Origin: Vitreoscilla sp.
GTDB lineage: Bacteria; Pseudomonadota; Gammaproteobacteria; Burkholderiales; Burkholderiaceae
DNA length: 6,659 bases
Reading direction: 5' to 3'
Assembly (NCBI GenBank): GCA_014378125.1
Contig: JACMOG010000025.1
Location: 1 to 6,659, forward strand
The stretch's first letter is position 1. The number at the start of each line of letters is the position of its first letter. The position numbers were made by a program, and so were the translations under genes. The notes under the pieces were generated by a model, which searched no databases, was not told the origin of the DNA, and saw only the letters and a program-made list of their open reading frames with translations. This document shows positions 1-5,386 of the stretch, piece after piece.

Positions 1-1593
1 GGCCAGCACCTGGTCGGCGGCGGCGAAGGCGGCCTCGTAGGCGACCGGGTCGTCGTTCTTCGACGCGATGGGGATGGCCTTGGCCAGGCGGAAGAACAGC
101 CCCAGGCCCGGCGTCCGGAAGATGCGCGCGTCCATGAGGAAGCGGATGGGCCGTGGGCTGGCCGCCATCAACAGCACCGGGTCGACGAAGCTCACGTGGT
201 TGCACACCACGATGGCCGGCCCGGTGGCCGGGATGTGGGCGTCGCCCTGGATGCTGAAGCGGTATGCCGTGCGGGTGAGCACGAACGCGATGAAGCGCAG
301 CAGGTATTCCGGCACGAGGCAGAAGATGTAGCCGGCCACCACGGCGTTGGCGATGCCCGTGATCAGGAACACGCCGCCGATGCTCACGCCGAAGTGCAGC
401 AGCGCCCCGGCGATCAGCGAGCTGGCGATCATGAACAGCGCGTTGAGGATGTTGTTGGCAGCAATGATGCGGGCCCGGTGGCTAGCGAGCGCCCGCATCT
501 GGATGAGCGCATACATCGGCACGCTGTAGAGACCGGCGCTGAGCGACAGCATGAACAGGTCGATCATCGGGCGCACGTGCTGGCCCTGGCGCGCGAAGTC
601 GGCCAGGCCCCACAGCGCCGTGGTGGGCGCCGCCAGGTGGTTCACCGCGAAGTACAGGTCGATGGCGAACACGCTCATGCCGATGGCGCCCAGCGGCACC
701 AGGCCGATCTCGACCTGCCGGCGCGACAACACCTCGCACAGCAGCGAGCCGATGCCCACGCCCACCGAGAACAGCAGCAGCAGGAGCGACGCCACGTGCA
801 CGTCGCCATGCAGCACGTCCTTGGCGAAAGACGGGAACTGCGACAGGAAGGTGGCGCCGAAGAACCACATCCACGAGATGCCCAGCAGCGAGCGGAACAC
901 GACGATGTCCTTGCTCGCCAGCTTCAAGTTGCGCAGTGTCTCGGTGACCGGGTTCCAGTTGATATTGAGCCGCGGGTCGTGCGCCGGCGAGGCGGGAATG
1001 GCCTGCGCCGTCAGCCGGCCGATGACCGCGATGGCCAGGCACGTGCCGCCCGCCAGCTCGGGGCCGATGCCGGGCACCACCACCAGCAGGCCGCCGGCCA
1101 GCTGGCCCAGCAGGATGGCCACGAACGTGCCCATCTCGACCATGCCATTGCCGCCAGTGAGCTCCTGCTCGCCCAGGTGCTGCGGCAGGTACGCGTACTT
1201 CACCGGGCCGAACAGCGTGGAGTGCACGCCCATCAGGAACAGGCACCCCAGCAGCACCGGCACCTGCTGGCCGACGAATCCCCAGGTGGCCAGCACCATG
1301 ATCAGGATCTCGAACGACTTGATGAAGCGCATCACCCGCGCCTTGTCGTACTTGTCGGCCAGCTGCCCGCTGGTGGCCGACAGCAGCACGAACGGCAGGA
1401 TGAACACCGCGCTGATGACCAGGCCCGCCTTGTCGGGCGGCAGCCACGACACGCTGAGCTGGTACGTGACCAGCACCGTGAAGGCGAACTTCAGGACGTT
1501 GTCGTTGCCGGCGCCGAAGAACTGGGTCCAGAAGAATGGCGCGAAGCGGCGTTGGGACAGGAGCGCGAACTGGCTGGGGTGGGCTTCACTCAT
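1..1593 (-). CDS. LplT-like MFS transporter fused to a PlsC-type acyltransferase (partial, C-terminus outside window)
   Basis: The frame is open for 531 codons from the ATG at 1593-1591 to the window edge, so the C-terminus is missing. Residues 15-440 form a polytopic major facilitator domain with many hydrophobic helices. An MFS motif-A loop (GQLADKYDKARVMR) lies at about 76-89, and the N-terminal helix carries GAGNDNVLKFAF at 28-39, resembling the lysophospholipid flippase LplT. From about residue 445 a glycerolipid acyltransferase domain begins. It has the catalytic HX4D motif as NHVSFVD at 465-471 (His466, Asp471), then FRTPGLG and AIPIASKND blocks typical of PlsC/Aas proteins. In Enterobacteria LplT flips lyso-phosphatidylethanolamine inward and Aas re-acylates it. 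A fusion would couple both steps at the inner membrane. Whether an acyl-ACP synthetase domain follows cannot be seen. No strong ribosome binding site precedes the ATG. The gene lies 95 bp downstream of the DUF2145 gene on the same strand. Family assignment is firm; substrate is inferred. Confidence 0.9.
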   Translation of the reverse strand, partial: MSEAHPSQFALLSQRRFAPFFWTQFFGAGNDNVLKFAFTVLVTYQLSVSWLPPDKAGLVISAVFILPFVLLSATSGQLADKYDKARVMRFIKSFEILIMVLATWGFVGQQVPVLLGCLFLMGVHSTLFGPVKYAYLPQHLGEQELTGGNGMVEMGTFVAILLGQLAGGLLVVVPGIGPELAGGTCLAIAVIGRLTAQAIPASPAHDPRLNINWNPVTETLRNLKLASKDIVVFRSLLGISWMWFFGATFLSQFPSFAKDVLHGDVHVASLLLLLFSVGVGIGSLLCEVLSRRQVEIGLVPLGAIGMSVFAIDLYFAVNHLAAPTTALWGLADFARQGQHVRPMIDLFMLSLSAGLYSVPMYALIQMRALASHRARIIAANNILNALFMIASSLIAGALLHFGVSIGGVFLITGIANAVVAGYIFCLVPEYLLRFIAFVLTRTAYRFSIQGDAHIPATGPAIVVCNHVSFVDPVLLMAASPRPIRFLMDARIFRTPGLGLFFRLAKAIPIASKNDDPVAYEAAFAAADQVLA

Positions 1594-1688
1594 GGAGGAA
1601 CGGATCTGCGGAGATTGTGCCGACTGTAGCCGCAGGCCTTCGTTCGCGCCCTCGGCGACACCCTCGCTTTCGACCGCTTTCGCGGGGG

Positions 1689-2558
1689 TCACCGCACCAC
1701 CGTGGCGGGGCCGGCGAGCTGCGTGCGCTGCAGCCACGCGAACATCGATTCGACCGTCACCGTCTCGATGTGGTCGCTGAAGCGCTTGGCGTTCGGGTGG
1801 TCGTCGAAGGCGACGTTGGCGCGCGTGATGCGCCCGCCCAGGCGCGTGAGCGCGTCGATGTGCAGCACGGTGGGCTGGTAGTCGTGCAGTTGCAGCCAGG
1901 CCTGCGCGCGTTCGCGCGTGCTGGCGGCGGGGTCGAGCGAGCCGGCCAGCGTCTCGAGCGCCCACTGGTTGCTTTGCTGGTAGCGCGTCGACCACGGGTA
2001 GGCGACGACGCTGTAGGCGGGGCTGTGCCATTGCACGAGGCGCCGGTCGTCGGTGAGCACCTGCAGCAGCGCGGCCTGCACCTCCGGGCTCGGAATGACG
2101 TAGGCGGCCTCGTAGCGGAACGGCGTGTCGAGGAAGAACTCGGCCAGGCCCTGGCGGAAGACCGCGGCCTCGGCCGTGCCGCACTGGTTGAGCTTGTGGG
2201 CGATGCGCCAGGTGCTGCGCGGCACGCGCCGCGCCGGCGGCCCGTCGAACAGCGCGGCGCCGCTGGCGGGCCAGCGTTCGGCGCGATCGCTGGAGGAGGG
2301 CGTGGGCGTGTCCTCGCGATAGGCGAACGCCAGGTGCGACCAGTCCAGGCCGTACTTGCGCAGGTCCTGGCCGGCGCGCGCGATGATCAGCACCCGGGCA
2401 TCGGTGGCGTCCAGGCTTTGCTGGACGCGCTCGGCCAGTGCCAGCCCGCGGGTGACGCTGAGCGAGTCGGGCGGCGTCGCATCGCAGGTCTGCCCGGCCA
2501 TGGCGGCGGACGAGACGAGCACCAGGACACCCACGATCAGGCGCCACAGCCGGCTCAT
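1689..2558 (-). CDS. Exported DUF2145 family protein
   Basis: The product has 289 residues. The start was placed at MSRLWRLIVG because a signal peptide follows at once: basic n-region, hydrophobic core LIVGVLVLVSSAA, and likely cleavage after AMA at 21. An upstream in-frame extension is only the shadow of the preceding gene. The mature part resembles DUF2145 proteins by recollection of the family: RVLIIARAGQDLRKYGLDWSH (55-75), a spacer, then WRIAHKLNQC (117-126), VFRQGLAEFF (133-142), and YSVVAYPWSTRYQQSNQW (182-199). Two cysteines, C25 and C126, could form a disulfide in the periplasm. The function is not established. The layout, with an early conserved His (SH, 74-75) and a later Tyr-containing block, faintly recalls circularly permuted papain/NlpC-P60 folds, which is speculation. 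Its ATG overlaps the stop codon of the upstream gene (ATGA, 2555-2558), so the two are probably translationally coupled. Confidence 0.8.
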   Translation of the reverse strand: MSRLWRLIVGVLVLVSSAAMAGQTCDATPPDSLSVTRGLALAERVQQSLDATDARVLIIARAGQDLRKYGLDWSHLAFAYREDTPTPSSSDRAERWPASGAALFDGPPARRVPRSTWRIAHKLNQCGTAEAAVFRQGLAEFFLDTPFRYEAAYVIPSPEVQAALLQVLTDDRRLVQWHSPAYSVVAYPWSTRYQQSNQWALETLAGSLDPAASTRERAQAWLQLHDYQPTVLHIDALTRLGGRITRANVAFDDHPNAKRFSDHIETVTVESMFAWLQRTQLAGPATVVR

Positions 2559-2968
2559 CGCGACACCCGCTGGTTGTAGGACAGCGTTCGGCCGATCTCG
2601 TTCGGCACGAAGGCGATCACATGGCCGGCGGCGCTGAGCACCATGCCGGTGGCGACGGTCGTGACGGTGATCACCGTGCCGACTGCCACGCTCACCGTGC
2701 CCACCGCCCTGCCGGCGAAGCAGACGCTGCCCTTCACGCCGTCGGCGACGTTCTCGACGACCCACACGGTGCCCTGCGCGCTGGCCTCGACGCCCGTCAC
2801 GACGATGGAGCCGACGCCGGCCACCAGCACCACGGGCAGTGCGACCGAGATGGCCACGGGCACCAGCGAGGCCTCGCTCACTTCGCTGGCGTTGGTTTGG
2901 GCATGGGCGGTGCAGGCAAAGGCCATGGCAAGCGCGACGATGACGCGGGAGGCCGGAGGGGGTTTCAT
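2555..2968 (-). CDS. Exported hydrophobic Val/Gly-rich protein of unknown function
   Basis: The product has 137 residues and matches no named family I recognise. It begins with a clear signal peptide: MKPPPASR, hydrophobic core VIVALAMAFACT, cleavage site AHA before Q24. Two long hydrophobic stretches follow, at about 35-60 (Val/Ala rich) and 86-121 (Val/Thr/Gly rich, with repeated VGTV units), separated by a more polar part with GTVWVVENVADGVKGSV. The C-terminus is short and basic (YNQRVSR). It could be an inner-membrane or membrane-associated periplasmic protein. The start at 2968 was chosen because the signal peptide begins there; the frame stays open back to 3121, but that would overlap the start of the divergent regulator. 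The stop overlaps the DUF2145 start by 4 bp. From memory, similar small proteins sit beside DUF2145 genes in related bacteria, which suggests a working pair; this is unverified. Confidence 0.72.
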   Translation of the reverse strand: MKPPPASRVIVALAMAFACTAHAQTNASEVSEASLVPVAISVALPVVLVAGVGSIVVTGVEASAQGTVWVVENVADGVKGSVCFAGRAVGTVSVAVGTVITVTTVATGMVLSAAGHVIAFVPNEIGRTLSYNQRVSR

Positions 2969-3095
2969 GTGAAGCGTCCGAATTGGAGAAGTCGCGATGG
3001 TGCGCAGCGCTCGCATGACCCGCAACGGGATTGCGACGAGTGCCGGGCGCTGCCTCGTGAGGTATCGTCCACGGATACTTTTTGCCACGCCCGCC
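2969..3095. promoter_or_regulatory. Divergent intergenic region between the exported pair and the HTH regulator
   Basis: These 127 bp must hold the start signals for both the minus-strand exported pair and the plus-strand regulator. No convincing -35/-10 pair is visible; GATACT at 3074-3079 is a possible -10 for the regulator but has no good -35. Neither gene shows a strong Shine-Dalgarno sequence. The divergent layout is typical of a regulator that controls itself and its neighbour, which is inference. Confidence 0.45.
3062..3078. promoter_or_regulatory. Candidate operator: GTATC-N7-GATAC inverted repeat
   Basis: A 17-bp inverted repeat with perfect 5-bp arms (GTATC at 3062-3066, GATAC at 3074-3078) ends 17 bp before the start codon of the HTH gene. 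Its place in the divergent region would suit autoregulation. The arms are short, so chance is not excluded. Confidence 0.25.
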
Positions 3096-3845
3096 ATGAG
3101 CTCCACCGCCGAGATCGTCAACGTCCTGAAGAGCGAGCTGAAGCTCGCGCGCCTGACCTACGCCGACCTGGGGCGCGAGCTTGGGTTGGCAGAGTCGAGC
3201 GTCAAGCGGATGTTCGCCAAGGGCGACATGCCGCTCAAGCGCATCGACGAGATCTGCCGCGTGCTCAAGTGCGATTTCTCGGAGCTCGCCCGCAAGGTGG
3301 CCGACCTGGAGTTGCTACGCGACGAGCTGACGCTGGAGCAGGAGCGCGCCGTCGTCGGCGACAAGCGGCTGCTCGTGATGGCGCTGTGCGCGCTGAGCCA
3401 GTGGCCCTACGAGCAGATCATGGGCATGTACGCGTTCACCGACGCCGAGGCGGTGCGCCACCTGACCCAGTTGGATCGCCTTGGCATCATCGAGCTGAAG
3501 CCGCTGAATCGCTACCGGCTGAAGGTGGCCAAGACCTTCCGCTGGCGCGCCAACGGTCCGGTGATGCAGTTCTTCCGCGACCATGGCGTGGTCGACTACT
3601 TCGCGGGAGGATTCGACGGCGAGAACGAGATGGTGAGCCTGGTGCACGGACACATCAGCCTGCCGATGGCCAAGGTGTTCCAGGAGCGTTTGCAGCGCCT
3701 CGCCCAGGATTTTGCCCAGCAGCACCAGGCTGACCAGCGACTGGCGCCGGCGCACAAGCGGGGGTTCACGGCCGTGATGGCCTTGCGGTCGTGGACGTTC
3801 GGGCCGCTGCGAGAACTGCTGCGCGACCCGAACATCGAGCCCTAG
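3096..3845 (+). CDS. XRE/Cro-type helix-turn-helix transcriptional regulator with conserved C-terminal region
   Basis: The product has 249 residues. The N-terminus (about 8-66) is a Cro/C1-type helix-turn-helix domain: LKSELKLARLTYADLGRELG, then LAESSVKRMFAKGDMPLKRI, where the second helix (about 32-41) would read DNA, followed by the closing helix DEICRVLKCDFSEL. Such proteins bind operators as dimers. The part after residue 85 is not a sugar- or peptide-binding domain I can name. Residues 112-146 (FTDAEAVRHLTQLDRLGIIELK, then NRYRLKV) look like a winged helix, so it may have two DNA-binding modules. The frame is open upstream to 2997; ATG 3096 was chosen because it leaves the usual short lead before the HTH and keeps the intergenic region free. 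Its stop shares CTAG with the stop of parA on the other strand. It is divergent from the exported pair, its most likely target besides itself. The HTH call is firm; the target is inferred. Confidence 0.88.
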   Translation: MSSTAEIVNVLKSELKLARLTYADLGRELGLAESSVKRMFAKGDMPLKRIDEICRVLKCDFSELARKVADLELLRDELTLEQERAVVGDKRLLVMALCALSQWPYEQIMGMYAFTDAEAVRHLTQLDRLGIIELKPLNRYRLKVAKTFRWRANGPVMQFFRDHGVVDYFAGGFDGENEMVSLVHGHISLPMAKVFQERLQRLAQDFAQQHQADQRLAPAHKRGFTAVMALRSWTFGPLRELLRDPNIEP

Positions 3846-4627
3846 CGGGTGGCCAGCGCGGGCGCGTTTTCGCGCTCGACCATCTCGCGTGCGAACTCGA
3901 TGAACGCCACCGCTCCACGTGAAGCGGGATCCCACACCACGCCAGGCTGGCCATAGCTGGGCGCCTCTGCCAGGCGCACGTTGCGCGGGATGACGGTGTT
4001 GAACACCTTGTCGCCGAAGTGCGCCTTCAGTTGGTCGCTGACGTTCACCTGCAGCGTGATTCGGGGGTCGAACATCACTCGCAGCAGGCCGATCAGCTCC
4101 AGGTCGCGGTTGAGGTTGGCATGCACCTGCTTGATCGTGTTGACCAGGTCGGACACGCCCTCGAGTGCGAAGTACTCGCACTGCATCGGCACGATGACGC
4201 CGTGGGCGCTGCACAGTCCGTTCAGCGTCAGCAGGTTCAGCGACGGGGGGCAGTCGATCAGGACGAAGTCGTAGTCGTCGGCCACGGCCTTCAGGGCCCG
4301 GCGCAGGCGTTCGTTGCGGCGCTCCAGCGCGACCAATTCCACTTCGGCGCCGGCCAGTTCCCGGTTGGCGCCCAGCACGTCGTACCCACCGCTGGTCGAG
4401 CGTTGCACCGCCTCCTGGATCGTGGCGCTTTCAAGCAGTACGTCGTAGACCGTCAGCGGAAGCTCTCGCTTCTGGATCCCGGAGCCCATCGTGGCGTTGC
4501 CTTGCGGGTCGAGGTCGACGAGCAGGACGCGCTGAGCGACGAGCGCGAGGCCGGCCGCCAGGTTCACCGTGGTGGTGGTCTTGCCGACGCCGCCCTTCTG
4601 GTTCGCGATGCAGAAAATTCTCGCCAT
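3842..4627 (-). CDS. parA: Chromosome-partition ATPase ParA (Soj)
   Basis: The product has 261 residues, the normal length for a chromosomal Soj/ParA without an N-terminal HTH. It shows the deviant Walker A motif KGGVGKTT at 11-18 with the signature Lys11 and catalytic-loop Lys16, the switch I motif DLDPQGNAT (38-46), and Walker B VLIDCPPSL (122-130). The C-terminal part (VIPRNVRLAEAPSYGQPGVVWDP) is typical of the family. ATP-bound dimers coat the nucleoid and are released by ParB bound at parS, moving origin regions apart. The ATG at 4627 directly precedes the first strand, MARIFCIANQ. It follows rsmG by 54 bp on the same strand and is probably cotranscribed with mnmG-rsmG. parB is usually next; here the next gene is a convergent regulator whose stop overlaps that of parA. 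No clear Shine-Dalgarno sequence is seen. Confidence 0.96.
   Translation of the reverse strand: MARIFCIANQKGGVGKTTTTVNLAAGLALVAQRVLLVDLDPQGNATMGSGIQKRELPLTVYDVLLESATIQEAVQRSTSGGYDVLGANRELAGAEVELVALERRNERLRRALKAVADDYDFVLIDCPPSLNLLTLNGLCSAHGVIVPMQCEYFALEGVSDLVNTIKQVHANLNRDLELIGLLRVMFDPRITLQVNVSDQLKAHFGDKVFNTVIPRNVRLAEAPSYGQPGVVWDPASRGAVAFIEFAREMVERENAPALATR
3859..3878 (+). terminator. Possible hairpin after the HTH gene, no U-tract
   Basis: In plus-strand RNA, bases 3859-3866 can pair with 3871-3878 (eight pairs, one of them G-U) around a UUUU loop, 14 bases after the HTH stop codon. No T-run follows, so it is at best an imperfect intrinsic terminator. It lies inside the last codons of parA, where it may be only a result of GC-rich coding. 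Confidence 0.25.
3911..3926. other. Degenerate parS-like site inside parA
   Basis: The core TCCACGTGAA at 3914-3923 matches the parS centre, but the outer positions differ: 4 of 15 fixed consensus bases mismatch. It encodes the Pro-Ala-Ser-Arg-Gly-Ala stretch near the ParA C-terminus, which is itself conserved in the family, so the match may be due to the protein sequence. Weak ParB binding is possible but unsupported. Confidence 0.2.
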
Positions 4628-4681
4628 GGGTGACCGGTGAAAGCGCTGTTGAGCGGAAAAGGTGCTGCCGTATTGTCGCGG

Positions 4682-5386
4682 CTACTTTGCCGCCGCGTCA
4701 GCCTGATCCCGTGGCCGTAGCCACACGAGACAGCGTTTTTCGTTCAATTCAGGCACCGTCAGTTGTTCCACGTGAAACATCTCGACGGTCGTTGGGATCC
4801 CAGCGCGCTCTTCGGCCGACAGGTTGGCCTTCATCGCGGCCCACTGCCCATGGGGCGCGAGCAGCGGGCGGGTGAGCGAGGTGAAATCCAGGATCGATGC
4901 GAAGGCGCGCGAGGTGATCAGGTCGAACTCAGGCGCCTTGAAGGTGCCGGGCGCCTCGACGCGTCCATGGATGCCATGGAGATTGGGCAACCCCAACTCG
5001 GCAGCCGCTTGACGAACGAAGGCGGCCTTCTTGGCCACAGCGTCCACGCAGGTCACCTGCCACGTCGGATTCAACATGGCGAGGATGACGCCCGGCAAAC
5101 CGGCGCCGCTTCCGACGTCCAGCAGCCGCAACTTGCCCTGCCCTGCGGTGCCGGTACCGGCTCGCAGCGGCAGCACGACGGCCAGGCAATCCAGCAGGTG
5201 ATGCGTGAACATCTCGCCGGTGTTGCGCACCGACGTGAGGTTGTAGACCTTTGTCCAACGTTGGATCAGCGACAGATAGGCCAGCAGGCGCTGGCGCTCG
5301 GTCGCGAGCAGCTCGAGTCCGAGGGTGGGCGCGAGCGCCTCGAGTCGACCGTCAAGGCGGGACGGGTCTCCGTATTCAAGCGGCAT
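4682..5386 (-). CDS. rsmG: 16S rRNA (guanine527-N7)-methyltransferase RsmG (GidB)
   Basis: The product has 234 residues, slightly longer than the roughly 207 of E. coli RsmG. It transfers a methyl group from S-adenosylmethionine to N7 of G527 in the 530 loop of 16S rRNA; loss of this mark gives low-level streptomycin resistance in several bacteria. The SAM-binding motif I is [13 protein letters not shown] (88-100), motif II is [10 protein letters not shown] (114-123), and the family blocks [10 protein letters not shown] (44-53), HHLLDCLA (62-69) and ITSRAFA (157-163) are present. The C-terminus ends with the usual [15 protein letters not shown] strand pattern and a short extra tail. The start lies inside the end of mnmG (11-bp overlap, 5376-5386), which points to coupled translation. 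A parS site is embedded near the 3' end, giving the peptide MFHVEQ. Confidence 0.96.
   Translation of the reverse strand: MPLEYGDPSRLDGRLEALAPTLGLELLATERQRLLAYLSLIQRWTKVYNLTSVRNTGEMFTHHLLDCLAVVLPLRAGTGTAGQGKLRLLDVGSGAGLPGVILAMLNPTWQVTCVDAVAKKAAFVRQAAAELGLPNLHGIHGRVEAPGTFKAPEFDLITSRAFASILDFTSLTRPLLAPHGQWAAMKANLSAEERAGIPTTVEMFHVEQLTVPELNEKRCLVWLRPRDQADAAAK
4764..4779 (+). promoter_or_regulatory. parS: parS centromere site (in rsmG)
   Basis: The sequence TGTTCCACGTGAAACA fits the bacterial parS consensus TGTTNCACGTGAAACA at every position. ParB binds this near-palindrome, loads as a CTP-dependent clamp and spreads over flanking DNA, giving ParA its cargo. It lies in the last part of rsmG, where it encodes FHVEQ just before the final conserved strand, a tolerant place in the protein. 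Confidence 0.93.

Noticed and set aside
196..1629. Long plus-strand open frame of 477 codons and a 321-codon minus-strand frame at 482-1447
   Set aside because: Both lie over the transporter-acyltransferase gene, whose frame has clear membrane helices and catalytic motifs. Their translations are low-complexity His/Arg/Gln- or Arg/Gly/Ala-rich strings, typical of shadow frames in GC-rich DNA.
1606..1682. CTGCGG/CCGCAG inverted repeat and a doubled CGCTTTCG in the gap between the DUF2145 gene and the transporter gene
   Set aside because: The stem is only 6 bp with an 18-base loop and no T-run, and the direct repeat is 8 bp. This is too weak to call a terminator or operator.
2559..2765. N-terminal extension of the DUF2145 frame back to 2765
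   Set aside because: The extra residues are Arg/Gly/His-rich shadow of the upstream gene. A proper signal peptide starts at the ATG at 2558, which also forms the ATGA overlap.
2961..2976. parS-like GTTTCATGTGAAGC at the start codon of the small exported gene
   Set aside because: Four of the 16 positions differ from the consensus, including one in the central CACGTG core, so ParB binding is unlikely and chance is the simpler explanation.
2621..3733. Plus-strand open frame of 370 codons crossing three genes
   Set aside because: It runs across the exported protein, the intergenic region and most of the HTH gene, with His/Arg/Gly-rich low-complexity translation and no recognisable domain.
4019..4633. 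Plus-strand open frame of 204 codons opposite parA
   Set aside because: It lies fully antisense to an unmistakable ParA with intact Walker motifs and shows no domain of its own.
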